This document shows positions 9,814-22,733 of a DNA stretch of 64,000 nt, one piece after another. The stretch's first letter is position 1. Every line of letters begins with the position of its first letter. Source of the stretch: Botrytis cinerea B05.10 (Eukaryota; Ascomycota; Leotiomycetes; Helotiales; Sclerotiniaceae); the NCBI RefSeq assembly GCF_000143535.2, contig NC_037315.1:2604001-2668000 (forward strand), in the 5' to 3' direction. The notes beneath the pieces are model-generated. The model searched no databases. It was given only the letters and a program-made list of their open reading frames with translations, and had not been told where the DNA came from. The position numbers were made by a program, and so were the translations under genes.

Positions 9814-12800
9814 AATGAATGATATATATGTTAGGAATCGAGGGACCACCGGAGGAATTGAGTACCACGCTCGTCTACCTCCGTGGAGGGGACGAGCGAG
9901 GGTTTATTTGATTTTGCAGCTTTTGTGTTTTCGAGTGTTGAATTCAATGGAATATATGGTTGGATATCCGGTTGTGTATATTTCCATGGGAATGGGAAAT
10001 CCGTAAATTCCGTCGCGAATCGTATCGATAATTGTTGCGCATGGACCGTTGCATGACAATAACGAGAACAATTGGACTCGAAGTCGAGTGTTTTGTTTTG
10101 GACGTTATGGAAGTAGTAGGACGGAGGTATCTTGTCTCTTCTTCTTTTGGTTATTCCTCGTTTCAATGATGTTCTGGAAGCTTTCGAGCAGTACAATGTG
10201 CAAGATTGGCGGAGATTATTCGGAGGGTTTGGAGATTGATAGTTCAATGTGAAGGGTGATGGATGATGTTCGTATGTAAGTAGGGGTTAAGTTCCTAAGA
10301 ATTCGAATTGGTTCTTTCCAGTAAGAAGAATATGTAAGGACGAATGAGAAGACTTCGAAGATTGAAAGAGGAAAAAGATTAAAAAAAGTATTATATGCAG
10401 AAGTGGATGGAATTGGCGTTAATATGAGTGAGATGATTTGGATGAGACGGTGAAGGATATGTCAATTGGTATGGGGTTCCCTGGATTCCCTTCTCATACT
10501 CGATACTCGTGCAGATAGAGAGGTACGTATCTCGCACAGAGCCGGGGATTTTTATGATTGATAGAACCTTCGATCAATACTCCGTAGATTGGGGGGCCGG
10601 TTCTGAATTTAGACTTGGAAAGATATCGGCCTTGGTACTGGTACTGGCGTTGGCGCTGGTGCTGGTGCTGGTGCTGGTGCTGGTGCTGGTGCTGGTGCTG
10701 GTGCTGGTGCTGGTGCCGTTACTAGTATTGGATGGGAATTTTCCGCAAAGATATTACCTCTTTTCAGGATAGGTAGATATGTGTATACAGTGTACTCAGT
10801 ATGTTTGTAGCCAAGAGAGTTTAAATTTGAGTTTTTCGGTGATAGACGATTTAGATGGAACAAATAGTGTGAAGTCTTGAAATTTAGTCGTTATTCTTGA
10901 AGGGCTTGGTGTGATTTTGGATGATAATTGCTCAATGGGTCATGGTTCTTGTGTCTTGCTTGCAGCTTGCTTTTGATAAACGTGGGGCCATGCGGAATTG
11001 AGGGATAGTTAAGGTACAAGTTAGAATTCGGAATGTTTGAGTTTGGGAGGGTTAGAATAGTAGCAATTAATAGTATCAAGTAGGACATCTGACACGAACG
11101 TGTTGAGTAGATTTGGAGAGTTAGATGATTAGATGAATAGATGAATAGATTTCCGTGTCAGCAATCATATCTAATTCAGAATCTCGAAGCCGTTAGAACT
11201 ACTTGACTATCATTGCCATTATGATCAGAATCCTTTCAATTGGGATAACCATCATTTAATTCGTCATCATTGAGTGGCGCGGCCAGAAAATGTTTAACCC
11301 GCAGTTTGGGAACTCATCAATGTGGGTGGGATGAGATGAAGGAGCTTTTGCCTATAAAGTTATTTCACTCCTCGGGCAAAGCACCAAAAGACTGTTAGGC
11401 CCTAGGCATTTTCACCGTCCCGGGGATTTATTATCATCCATTATCATGTCAGTTCAAGATGGGGGTACAAAATAGAATTACAGGGTGAAAAGATAAGAAC
11501 TCTTTCAGCCACCGACCCACAGGATAGGATTACAATTGAAGAGTTTATCAAGTTTATGGTCTAAAATTGAAGTGGTTGGTGGTTAGACGTTGGGCTTCGC
11601 TTGATACTTGTATTGATCTGGAGGGCATGTTGAAATGAGGCACAGCAAGTGGTGGTGACCGTCTTGATAATGGAGTGATGAATGGATGAATTTGATAGCA
11701 ATGTTTGACGCATAGTACAGAGTCTGAAGAAAGATATCGAATCATTTCATATTTATCTCGCTGTAAAGCGCTTCGTTCGTCAGTCAAAATTTCAAACTCG
11801 TATTGATAGCAACACAGACTTTGGACTCTTGTTACACAGTCAAGCACTGACTACTGACGAAGCCACTGGAGAAAAATGCGGCATGTTATCGTGTCCCCAC
11901 GGCTTTGTGTTCCCCAAATATATCGATGTACGTATCATTCTCGTACCTGAGGTCATCTAGCATTAATGCTATGATGATCTACATGATCTTCTAGGATGGC
12001 TTTAATGAAATGTCGGTGAAATTTGACATCTCTAATAGCCGTGACTCTTGAGGCCCTTGGACTATTGGATCTAACCCTACGTACAGTTCTACAATAAGGC
12101 TTGAACCAAGAAGTATCTGTTATACAAAACATCAACTAGAATTCATATAATAGATGATGCCTAGAGCTGAGTCTCATTGTCGTTGCACAAGATCTAGAAG
12201 TCCTTGTAGATCGAATGGTAAACAATGTAATTATATATAATATGAGACATTGTACTCGACTCGGGTTCGTAAAGTTAAGATTGACATCACAACGTTTACG
12301 ATATGCAGCATAACGATACAATCATACGACATTTTCCCGCATTCCATCCCCACGTATGGATTTACAAGGGAGATCAATATGCCTATTTTTTCGTAGAGGA
12401 CAAGAGCAAGAAAAAAGTGGAATGGGTATCAGATGAGTTGATGATAAGAAATCCAGTGACAGATAGAAAAATTCTTGCATGCATGCAAGTGCAATTCCGA
12501 GGATGAGGATTAACTAAGGTTGAGACAGGGATGGGAAAAGCACTGTTGTGCTCTGCAAACCCTTAATGGGTGAGAATGGTTGGACATGACAAGACAGGGG
12601 AACCACGCGAGAAGCTATGTCAGTACTCAGGTGCGGAGGTAGCCTTGGCAAGTTGGGGAGGGGAGCTACTTTGTCAATTAGTAAGGACCCGAGAGATCTG
12701 GAATGGTATCGGTATCTCGATGTACACATGAAGGTATTCGCAACACATATAATTAGCATAGCGAGATGTTATTTACAGAAGTAAGACGGGAAGACAGAAC

Positions 12801-13353
12801 GGTGAGGGAGCCCAAGTAAATATCCAAGAGAACAGAAAGTACATACAAGGTGCATGCATAATGCACATTCCCACTTTTCTCTAGCCATATGCCCGAAGAG
12901 GCCGTTTTTGAGATTTAAGAGTTTACATCATTCTATCCAGAATATTTGATTGGTGGATCAAACCTAGATGTATATCTAGATGTGTGATTTATCTGGGCAA
13001 CATCGACCCTAGGCTTTTGTGATGGTGTAGAGAAACATGTGAAAGATTGAACTTGATATCTAGATGTTACCTGCTCCGAATCTAAGCGTTTCTGTTATCA
13101 ATCTGAGGGAACTCAAAAATTAAACCGATGAGAAATGCTTGATTGGCTATATTGAGTCGCGTGCCATCTCACCTGAAATGGATTAGGAGTTGTACTGTGT
13201 GCGGTGCATGAGATGTGAAGTCGGAAAATCGTTGAGAGGCGGAAGATTCGGTACGTGGGGAAATGTTGACGGGATAAGCGGCAGTAAATACCAAGTAACT
13301 ACTCCATATTCACACCTTCTCGTGCTCTGAATACGAAAGACTCCATCCTAACT
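9814..13353. other. Gene-poor 3.5 kb region
   Basis: I find no gene I can support in this stretch. It holds a CTGGTG microsatellite and scattered short frames. The best of these is 12303-12506 on the plus strand, an ATG-started 67-codon frame with no family I recognise, which I do not call. Composition is AT-rich throughout. Confidence 0.5.
10632..10712. repeat. CTGGTG hexanucleotide microsatellite
   Basis: About ten copies of GCTGGT, flanked on the left by related GTACTG and GCGTTG variants. On the reverse strand it reads Ala-Pro repeats, but the surrounding frame is short and has no other coding character, so I treat it as non-coding. Confidence 0.9.
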
Positions 13354-14310
13354 TCAAATGTACGGAGCACCAACAAAGATGCTCAAAGGTAAACTACAAG
13401 CCACCGCATAATTTGGCATGTCAACAATCTCCGCAATCTTCAAATTCGCTGCCACACTGCTAAGCATATATGCTTCTTGGCTTTCCAGGCCTTTCTCTGC
13501 TACCAACCACGCTATCAACCCTCTCAATGCCTTTCTACTTGCTTCTCTGAGATCACTATCGATTCCTAATGCAGCATATTCTCCTTTGTCCACTGTGACT
13601 GGCTGAGGGGCAACCAAGAAATGAGGACTTTGAACCCACGGTTTGCCCTTCTCGACTGTCAAACGAACTGTGGCTTTCATGGGCGTCTCAATAGCCGTTC
13701 CGCAGACTTCTCCATCTCCTTGCGCAGCGTGCCCATCTCCACAACTAAACAATGCTCCTGAAACTTTGACCGGAAGGTAAAGAACAGACCCTTGAGTGAT
13801 ATATTTACAATCGATGTTCCCACCAGTATCATAAGGAGGAATTGTCGAGAATTCACCCTCTTCTCCAGGAGCAACTCCTACTACGCCCAAAAATGGTTTG
13901 ATGGGCACATGTATTCCTTCTTTGAAAACCGCAAAGTCTTCTCCCTTTGAAAGATCCCATATCTTGAGTGATGCTTCCGGATATTCGTCAGCTAGAAGAC
14001 CAAATTCGAATGAGCCGGGTAGACAGGCTGTCCAACCGTAATGAGCTGGCTTGAGGGATAAAAACTCGACTTTCAGCACATCGCCTGGAGAAGCGGAATT
14101 GACGTAAACAGGACCAAATGCGGGATCGCCCTTTGAGACATTGAAGTTTTGGACTGCGGTGATGTCTGAGGTGTCGGTGATTTGATTGGAACCGCCATCG
14201 AGTAGATCAAATGATATCTCGGAACCAGAATCAACCGTTAAAGCGGGAGTAAGAGATCGATCCCATTTCAGGTGGATATGTGTCGTGTTGATGTGAAATT
14301 TGTGAGCCAT
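13354..14310 (-). CDS. Formamidase/acetamidase family amidohydrolase
   Basis: Uninterrupted 318-codon gene with the start at 14310-14308. It belongs to the FmdA/AmdA (acetamidase/formamidase) family, which hydrolyses short amides such as formamide or acetamide to the acid and ammonia. The diagnostic block SCGDGHAAQGDGEVCGTAIE at residues 189-208 carries the conserved Asp/His and QGDGE residues of the active site. Other family marks are AVQNFNVSKGDPAFGPVYV near 52-70, LPGSFEF at 97-103 and PYDTGGNID at 159-167. The length matches the shorter (about 300-residue) branch rather than the 410-residue formamidases such as Aspergillus FmdS. The expected location is the cytosol. It probably serves nitrogen scavenging. 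Confidence 0.93.
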   Translation of the reverse strand: MAHKFHINTTHIHLKWDRSLTPALTVDSGSEISFDLLDGGSNQITDTSDITAVQNFNVSKGDPAFGPVYVNSASPGDVLKVEFLSLKPAHYGWTACLPGSFEFGLLADEYPEASLKIWDLSKGEDFAVFKEGIHVPIKPFLGVVGVAPGEEGEFSTIPPYDTGGNIDCKYITQGSVLYLPVKVSGALFSCGDGHAAQGDGEVCGTAIETPMKATVRLTVEKGKPWVQSPHFLVAPQPVTVDKGEYAALGIDSDLREASRKALRGLIAWLVAEKGLESQEAYMLSSVAANLKIAEIVDMPNYAVACSLPLSIFVGAPYI

Positions 14311-15201
14311 GATGACTGATTTTGGTTGATGCTCTCAAATTCCACTCTCCAGCTTTTTAAGTGAGATGATGTATGAATAGTACTCGAGATATAACCTACG
14401 GTATATGTGTTCCTCTCCGCACCAGCGATAGAGGTGGGGTAGACGTAGGACTGAAGACGACAAACGGCAAAAGACCTCGGAGGTAGTAGTAGGTAGTACG
14501 CATCCGCAGGTAGCTGCTATGTGAATGACTAGAGAACCACTAGCCCAGCGGCTAGAGAAAACGACTTCGTTTTCAATCTACATAGGTAGAGATAGCATAA
14601 TCGAATGAGAATCAGAGCCATAGCCAGATATGAGAGCAACGTACGTGATGAACACAGTACTAAATTCAATAAGAATTCGGAAACATATTTTAATTTCCTT
14701 GAAATCAAGACATATGTGTAAATACAAGATATTATCGATAATTGCCAAGTTGTGAGAGAAAATAAAGACCAACGTATTTAATCTTGGATTTTTATTAAAG
14801 ACAACTACCACTACCACTACATGATTGATGAGACTTTTCTTCCAATGGTGTTGGTGCTGGCGTTGGCGTGGACGCGACCCCACTAAATCTTTTATTTACA
14901 ATGCCGTATTAGTTGAGCAAGGCCATCTCGAAAGCAAACATGATGTTTTCCAAACAAATCTTCACAAATATCATAACAAATGATACTGCAAATAATGACT
15001 GTTGATGAAGGGAATACTGGACTTGTCTCGAGCAGCTCAATATCATTTGACTTGTGATCAATATAAAAGAATAAGTATCAGATTGCACTTCGGACTGTGG
15101 TGAAGATTTGCTTCCATCATTCGACGCCGACACATTCAAACATCCAGGAAACCGCACGCTCACTCCAAAGCGGCACATAGCTTCTCCCTCAGAGACGCAT
15201 A
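14311..15201. other. Divergent intergenic region
   Basis: 890 bases between the divergent amidohydrolase and tubulin cofactor D genes. No gene is supported. An ACC/CTA trinucleotide tract near 14805-14820 is the only simple repeat. Confidence 0.5.
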
Positions 15202-18200
15202 ATGGATGCCGCAGATGATGATAAAGATGTTCGACTCCAAAGGGAGTCGGGAGAACTCTTGGAAGACTTCGAAAAATCACTACATCCATTCCTCTATAAT
15301 GTTACTAATAAGGGCCAACTACGAAGAAGAGTTCGCATAAGAGAGACGGATAGATTGACAGCATTGGTATGGATTCTTTCCCCCTCTAAGCACCATCTGC
15401 TAAAGTTTCACATAGCTAGACAACTTCCAAGAGCTTCCTCAACTTCTCGATCCACACCTTCAGCGATTGGTACCCATACTAGCTGATGCCTTTATCACCT
15501 CCATATCGATACCACCTGTGAAGTCTGAGACCCATGCTCAACTTCTTATGCCCCTATCAAAAGCGATTTGTCGATTACTCTATACGTTTTGTAAGGTTAG
15601 AGGGGAAAAAGTTATTGTCCAGTTTCTAAGTACTGAAGTCAGACTTCTTGATTTGTTACTTTCTGCGATGGAAAAGGGCACATGGATAGATGATAGCGCA
15701 TCCGATAAACCAACAGAAGAAGCATGGGGCTGGGAGGAACGTTATATCACTTTGCTGTGGCTTTCACAGTTGATCATGGCCCCTTTCGCTCTCCATTCCT
15801 TGTCGGCTAGTCCTCCGCCCAGTGGTGCCGAGTCATATCTTTCAGATTTTAAGTTGCCATACAACACTCCCGGTGTAGCTTTACGATCCATCGCGTTGGC
15901 TGTCAAATATCTCTCATCCTCTGGAAAAGAAAAGGATGCTGCAAAGATCTTACTAGTGAGAGTTGTTCTCCTTAAGGACATGCAAGATCTTGGGGTGCTC
16001 AGCTCTTCAATGATGTGGGCAATATCTGTTCTGAATTCGATTAACACGAATCGAAATATACATCACATCAATGGCGTTCTGTCTTTTCTTTCTGGGGCTC
16101 TTAAGTCATCCACGGATACCCCTTATATGGACTCTAGCTTAGAGCCAGTGTTTCACGCAGTCTTTAACTTTGTGGAATCCTCAGATCGATCTTGCAAAGA
16201 AGTGCAAAGCTCCGCTGTTGCACGAAAATTTATCGTGAACATTTTCCGTGGTATCGCTTTGCTCAATTTACGTCCATCATTCACAACCATAGATGATACT
16301 TTGAGTGACTCTGTTGATTTTATGTTACAATCGCTACTGGATCCGTCAACACCAGTAAGGCTGGCTGCTAGTAAAGCATTAAGCGTTGTTATCTTAAAAG
16401 TCGAACCTGAACAGGCCTATGAATTTGTGCTTGCAATTTTCGAAATGCTAGAAGCGCTACCAACCACCGATGTTTTAAATTGGCATGGTCAAATCTTGAC
16501 ACTCTCGCATCTGTTGTATCGGCATGCAGCACCACCCAAACTGCTTAACAAAGTGATTGTTTTTCTACTCAAAGCTTTATCATTTGAGGGAAAGTCAACA
16601 TCAGGTAGTTCTATTGGAACTAATGTACGAGATGCCGCATGCTTTGGAATATGGGCCTTAGCTCGACGTTACTCTACTGCGGAACTACAAGATATTGATA
16701 TAAAATCTGAAGGGTTTTGGCATGCAACTAATACTAGCTCTACTATACAAACTCTAGCAACGCATCTCGTTGTTTCCGCATGTCTGGATCCTGCTGGCAA
16801 CATTCGCCGAGGAGCCTCTGCAGCACTTCAAGAATTGATAGGTCGTCACCCAAATACCATCATTGAAGCACTCGAATTAGTGCAAATCGTTGACTACCAT
16901 GCTGTTGCTCTTCGATCTAGGGCTATATTAGAAGTCGCGGTTTCAGCTGCTTCACTAGCTCATGAAACTGACGATGAAATATCCTGGCATCACTATGGGG
17001 AGGCACTTCTTGAAGCACTCCGAGGCTGGCGTGGAGTTGGCGATGCTGATCTTGTTACAAGGCGAAATTGTGCTGAAGCTTTCCGTCTTATAAACTTCCC
17101 AAGGAAGAACGGCACCAAAGCTACCACATATAAGAGTTCCTACGAAACCATGTGCTCTTTAGACCAACAGCTCAATAATCTTACTGTTCGTCAGGTCAAT
17201 GAGCGACATGGGCTACTACTTTTTATAGCTGCTGCAATTCTTGAATGTCCAAATTTTCACGAAAGAGGCGATCTTATTGTTTCTTTCCAAGCATATTTGG
17301 ACCAAGTATTTACGATGCTTACTTCTTACATACCAAATGTCACCAACCCACAAGGTTGGCGACGTCCTGAGTTGATCGCCGAAGCTTTATCTTGTGTTAT
17401 ATTTCATTCTTTTCGTGTATTTGGGACATCGGTAATACTTGGAGGAAACCCAAGATCGTCTTCCATAAATAGTGATATATCCTTATGGTTACGTGACTCG
17501 AAGACAACAAAGGTCATCATGTTTCAGTATGAGGATCCTTTCACGGAACATATGGTTAGTGCCTCGGGTCATCAAACAATCTCTAGAATATTAGGCAATG
17601 CCATGGACATGTTTGAGTCTTCTAATGGCCAAAAAGATGCCAATTCCCAAGATTCAAACGGAAACATCTTGAGCTTTCAATCACTTGTTAGAAACTTTGT
17701 TGGACATTTTATCGATACTGAATCTGAGGATTTGGTGACTTTCCTATCAGCTTGTCATCGTAGATCATTCTTTTGGGGTTCTGGTAGCTATCGGGATCTC
17801 GAAATCGATCGCATGCTGGTGCGGATTACTCAGACCGCAAATACTAAGAATTCATTGGCCTTTTCTATGCTCTTGATCTCATATTCGTTGTCTAAGAATA
17901 ACATGAAGAATAAATTATCCGAAATTCCTCAGAAAGATCGAACCAATACTATTCCTGTTGCAATACATGAGCGCTGGAACTCCACTGAGAATATCCCCAA
18001 ACGTGTTTACGATATCAAAACACGACTAGCTTTACTTCCGCACTTTGCAAGAGAGAGCAAAGCACTCGGCTCTCATATTATTCATTTCTGGGATATCATT
18101 TCTCATGGTCTTGATGACTATCATACGGACCCAGCTCAAGGTGATATTGGTTCTAGAGTCAGGCTAGAAGCAATCAAAGGAGCCGCTGCAATTTTCCTAT

Positions 18201-19125
18201 CGACAGATTTGAGGACTAGTTCAACCAATATGGAAGTGTTCTCGACAATATTTGGAAAGCTTCTGCGACTTTGCACAGAAAAATTGGACAAAGTCCGAAC
18301 AGAGGCCAAAAAAGCTCTTCTGGTTATAATTCCAACGATTGTATCTAGGTTCGTTGAACTTTTTCCCCATAGCTCTTCTCATTTCTAACAAATTTGCAAC
18401 TTAGTTCCAAGATCATGACATTTGAGAAAAGTTCTATTTCTTCTTATGAACATTTCCGGTTTATACTAGATTTACAAACTGCAGATCGTCTATCTACAAA
18501 CACAACAACGGATGAGTTCGAATGGCTTCCTTCGTGGACAGATAAGTTATTGGAAGGATATGTAACTTCAGCTCACGCAGGAACGGAAGATCTCCGTCGT
18601 GTCAGTATCGCTGCTCTGGTCGATTTCTGCGAAGAAACCGCAGCAAACAGAGAATATATAGGTGCTGCACTTGTCAGAAATCTAAAATTCCATCATCGAA
18701 AGAATGAGAAGGTGATAGTTGGTACATTAGAGACTATCGCTCTTTTACTAGACATGGGACTTATGTATGAGAATGATGCAGTTGAGTTGGTAGCCCAACC
18801 ATCTTGATTGATTTATCTGTTCGCTAATTTATTCTCAAGATCTAGTCAATACCAACTCCTCTGCGCTCAAATCGCAAAAGAAGCCCTCAGTTCCCGAATA
18901 GACAAATGTAAAGCGGCAATCAAATGTTTTGGTCGTCTAGCATTGGTTTATCCAGAAGCAATGAATAAGAATTTGCTAGGGATGCTGTGTCATAAGTTCC
19001 CAGGTATTAGAGATGCGGTGGTGGATGAACTTTGGGACTTGGGGGTTGAGGGGGTAAAGGGGATAGATGTTAAGGAAATTAAGAAGGGTGATGATTTGAG
19101 TGGACTTATTAGGAGCGCAGTATAG
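15202..19125 (+). CDS. Tubulin-folding cofactor D (TBCD / Alp1 / Cin1 homologue)
   Basis: Exons 15202-15366, 15416-18348, 18405-18764 and 18840-19125 join in frame to about 1247 residues, the usual size for TBCD. The protein is all-helical HEAT/ARM-like repeat. Family-typical segments include TLLWLSQLIMAPF, RDAACFGIWALARRY, DPAGNIRRGASAALQELIGR, VDYHAVALRSRA and LLHFIAAAILE-like text at residue 660. TBCD binds beta-tubulin after CCT release, and with cofactors C and E and Arl2 assembles or disassembles the alpha/beta heterodimer in the cytosol. Without the third intron the frame would meet a TGA at 18805-18807; a GTATGA donor at 18765 with AAG (18839) or TAG (18845) acceptors restores the C-terminal helical domain with phase 2 on both sides. 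Confidence 0.93.
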
Positions 19126-19959
19126 CTTATGAAGGAGAGTATAATTCCAAGCTTGAAATCGCTTATTCAATGATTCAACAAGATTCATATTTGACCCGAA
19201 TACTTGAACCTTTCTGTGGGTTGCTTTGCTTATTGATAACTCTTTCAATCTCTGTCAGGTCTTCTAGCGAGAATCCCAATAAGCAAAGCTTGAGAGTTAA
19301 TACACCCGTCAACCTAGAAATAAGTATGTACCTATGATTAGTTCAGTCATATCAATCTAGCGTATATCTATTTCTAGTATCGTAAGCGACTCTCAATACC
19401 CAAGTCGATAGTACCCATATAGTATTACGTGATTTCAAACAATCGGGTTGTTGTGATATCTCACTGCATGATCTGCTCTTGGGCGGATACAGACGAGAGC
19501 CGGCTATCTCATAAATTGGTTAAGTAGATTAGTTATTTGTCATCATGGAGAAGAATTTGTGTTTATATGGAACTCTTCATTATGGGTAAACTACACTTAT
19601 AGGCCTGATGCACCTGTCCTCTAACTCCTAGCAAGTCATGAATCTAAGATGAAAGTATTTAGATACTTTCTCATTGCTTGACTTGATATGTAGCCCTTAA
19701 TTCCATCTTTAACCCGTTCCAGCGGTATTTCTGTTTTGCACGCTTTTTTTCTCCTTGGATCGAATTTCTTGTACGTTCTTCGTAGTGGGGTTTTGATATT
19801 TGCATTGGGCTCGGAACCTGACTCGAGAGACCTCCAATGAGCAATTGGCAATGAAAAACGTGAGAGCGTTCTGGTCGCTGTCTGACTGAAGAAGTGATAT
19901 TGGAAAGATAAAGACATGCATTATTGGGCTGACTGTCCGTGGAATTTCGAACCTTCGAA
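19126..19959. other. Convergent intergenic region
   Basis: 834 bases between the ends of the cofactor D gene and the 2EXR-like gene. Overlapping short minus-strand frames here are mutually exclusive and lack recognisable domains; nothing is called. Confidence 0.5.
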
Positions 19960-20886
19960 TCAAGCACGAATCTGCATTCGTTGAAAAAATCGCAGGTCCT
20001 CGATTGACCTCATACATTCTTGCTCAACATCATCTTTCCAGCACAAAATGCCATCAATCCATAACTCTCCACCTCCAAAAGTTTCATTGCAAACTCTCAA
20101 GATGGCGGTGAGTGTAGCCCAGTTTTCCTCGTGGTATTTATCGGAATAGTCGTTCCACTTCACGCCCAATTCCAGTATCTGCGTGAGCTTCTCCCATCGA
20201 CCGTCTGCTCGTTTGATCTTACGAGGAAACGCAATTTTGTTAACAGCTGCGTCTAATGATCTCAGGACTGATGTAAACCCTATGCTACAATACGCGAGAT
20301 CTAATTCTTCACCGGGCAACAAGAAACCTCGTCTACTGGAACCAATACCATACACAAACCGACTATTTTGAGCGTTCTCACGGCCATCAAAAAGATGCAG
20401 CTTTACTTGTTTCAAAGCTTTCCATGTCATTGCATAGCGTCCAAAAGCGTCCGCGTCATATTGACTTTTTGCCCATTCCCGAGAGCAACTTGCAAGGTAT
20501 GATTTGCTTCCCCTCCAGTTGACGAAAAGCTCCAGGCTCGTTATGTTATCGAGGGAGTTGGCCAAAAGGCCCCGTCGTGACATCCTACACACCTGTGCGA
20601 ACTCTAAACCACAATTCCACCCGAAGCTTCGGTTTTTCCAAATTACTTGTCTGTATTCTTGATAGATTTGTGTGCAGGTACGCAGCACTTGAAATTGAGG
20701 TTGGGCTTCGAAGCGGGGAATTATCTTTTTGGCCTTGGTGTCGAGGTAATACGCGGATGTGAATCCGAGATTACTGGTGCAAACTTTGATGCTCCATTCT
20801 GGGTGCTCGAGGAAAACGTAGTTGAAGATTTGATCGCGTGCTTCGGTGGGTAATTTGAGGAGATGGAGACGTGGTTGTGAAGACAT
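19960..20886 (-). CDS. 2EXR/DUF7730-like fungal protein of unknown function
   Basis: A single exon of 308 codons from the ATG at 20886-20884; the longer frame to 21024 starts only with TTG. The N-terminal RLHLLKLPTEARDQIFNYVF, at residues 5-24, is the L-LP-E-R--I motif that opens the F-box-like 2EXR/DUF7730 domain widespread in filamentous ascomycetes. It is followed by LRTCTQIYQEYRQVIWKNRSFGW, in which the LRTC-QIY-E segment is the second family mark. No enzymatic motif is visible. The function of these proteins is not established; the F-box-like start suggests protein interaction. Two alternative in-frame methionines are absent before residue 80, so the start is secure. Confidence 0.8.
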   Translation of the reverse strand: MSSQPRLHLLKLPTEARDQIFNYVFLEHPEWSIKVCTSNLGFTSAYYLDTKAKKIIPRFEAQPQFQVLRTCTQIYQEYRQVIWKNRSFGWNCGLEFAQVCRMSRRGLLANSLDNITSLELFVNWRGSKSYLASCSREWAKSQYDADAFGRYAMTWKALKQVKLHLFDGRENAQNSRFVYGIGSSRRGFLLPGEELDLAYCSIGFTSVLRSLDAAVNKIAFPRKIKRADGRWEKLTQILELGVKWNDYSDKYHEENWATLTAILRVCNETFGGGELWIDGILCWKDDVEQECMRSIEDLRFFQRMQIRA

Positions 20887-22733
20887 CGTGATGGAAGTTG
20901 GTGATGAAGATGGGAATATGGAAAGAAGATATTGTATGAATTCTTCGAAGTTCGAATGGTCGAAATGATGGCTAGGGATTGAGATGGTATGCGATGATTG
21001 AGATTGTATGTTTTGATAAAGCAAATTTCATAGATGTTTTTATATTATATACACAGATATATAAGATATCGTTCTTTCCAAAATTATATAGTTTGCAGTG
21101 ACAAGCATCAAAAGGTCACTATCAAAGTATTTACAAGTTTGATGAGTTCGTTCATGCAGCCACAAATTAAGCTTTTTCTTAGTCTAATATAATGACAGTA
21201 TTAGCTCAACTATCGCACCCATGTTGAGTACATCATATCAGTAGTATGTTACCTACTTTTTCGAGATATTCAACGCCAAGACACAACTACTTAAAGCTAG
21301 GGTAATTAGATCATCTCGTAGGCAATTTGACACTCTACGTGATGTGATCGGATCTCTTTGATTCCCAGAATTCCAAAAAACTGAAGTCCCCGATGGAACT
21401 TGGAGTCGATCTAAAGATAGAAACTCTGCTGGGTGTGAATGGTAATGACAACCCGTCTCATTATTAGGGCACTTTCTCATTGGAGTGTAACAAAACGACT
21501 CCGTGAACTATGAGAGCTGATATGGAATTGGGCGCGGTTAATGAATTCTTAAATTTACAAAGTTGTGGAAATACACCCGAGTGAACGTTAATCGTAGTTG
21601 TCATTATAGGCGCAACAATGAAGGCGAACACCTAAAAACGAACTAATGTTCTCCTTGGAACCCATTATGTTGATCTTCCTCTTCGGCTTATATTGCCTCA
21701 TTGACTATTTGCGCTAAACCAATAGACCAGTATACAATGAGAGTGGACCAATGGTAAATGAGACAACCATAGGATTCTCGCTTGAAGAGGAGACGGTTTT
21801 GCAAGAGACAACTGAATATTTGACGAGACATTTGGATGATCTTTTTATGTGAAAGTACTTATTCTCACGCATTAGAACTTGGGAATATGTATATTCGCAG
21901 TATTTTAATGCGGCTGGGCAATTTCGTCGACTTTCGGTCCTGTATGGCTTTAACTCTGGGCTGACGCGTTGACGTCTACGGACAACCGTAATACATATTC
22001 TTTAGGCGTGTAAGCTGCTTTCCAAATTCTTGCATTTGCATTTCTTGCTCCCTTTCTGGATTCACTTTGGCTACAATAGACGTCAAGATTGATTCCTCGT
22101 TACACGGAGTTCTCATGACGACTAAAATGGCTGCCACTCTTTCATTCTTCAGCACCGTTGACACCGACACCACTACGAATTTATCCTCCCAAGACACTCT
22201 TCTCATTGAGGGCCTGGGCAGTTGTGTAGGCTTAAAAGTGTAGAATGTTGAGAATGAAGATTCAGAGACTGAAAGGATGGGGGCTTCTTTGCTAGCAATT
22301 CTTCTCGACTGAATTTAAGTCCATAGAATCGAAAATTACCAGGCTATCAACACCCGGTGCCATGTATACAGTCATGAAAAACCAACTAAGCTACACACCA
22401 ATCGATAGCCCTGACTTGAAGGATTGTGATAGACTGATTTGTTCCCATTTCCAGTACCATCGACAAGTCACAGGTATAGATTTCCGAACTTTCAAAAATA
22501 TTTGGATATTAATACGCTCTTCGTCCCATTGCGCTATGCTGTGTTCTCACGAAAGGTATAGGGCATGCAACTCCACAATCAACGTCAGCCCCTACGCTGT
22601 ACTACAATCGTAGATGAAACTCCTAAATAAACAACTTACTTCCCCCTAAGCTTTCAGAGGTCATCTCCCCAACAGCATTTCTACCTCAAATCATAACCAA
22701 CCATCCCCTCAAAAAGGAAGAAAACATTCCGCA
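20887..22733. other. Intergenic region with only weak small frames
   Basis: About 1.85 kb without a supported gene. Two ATG-started minus-strand frames, 21253-21480 (75 residues, hydrophobic C-terminal segment) and 21976-22206 (76 residues), have mixed composition but no family I recognise and no clear splice partner. They could be small hypothetical genes or chance. Confidence 0.4.

Noticed and set aside
10609..10863. Ala-Pro repeat frame on the minus strand
   Set aside because: It is the translation of the CTGGTG repeat and has no coding flank.
18808..19125. Separate gene after an in-frame TGA in TBCD
   Set aside because: It starts with TTG, not ATG, and a normal 75-nt intron joins it to the cofactor D frame.
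21253..22206. Two small minus-strand frames with ATG starts
   Set aside because: No recognisable domain, no compelling splice joining them, and base use like the flanking intergenic DNA; left as unsupported.
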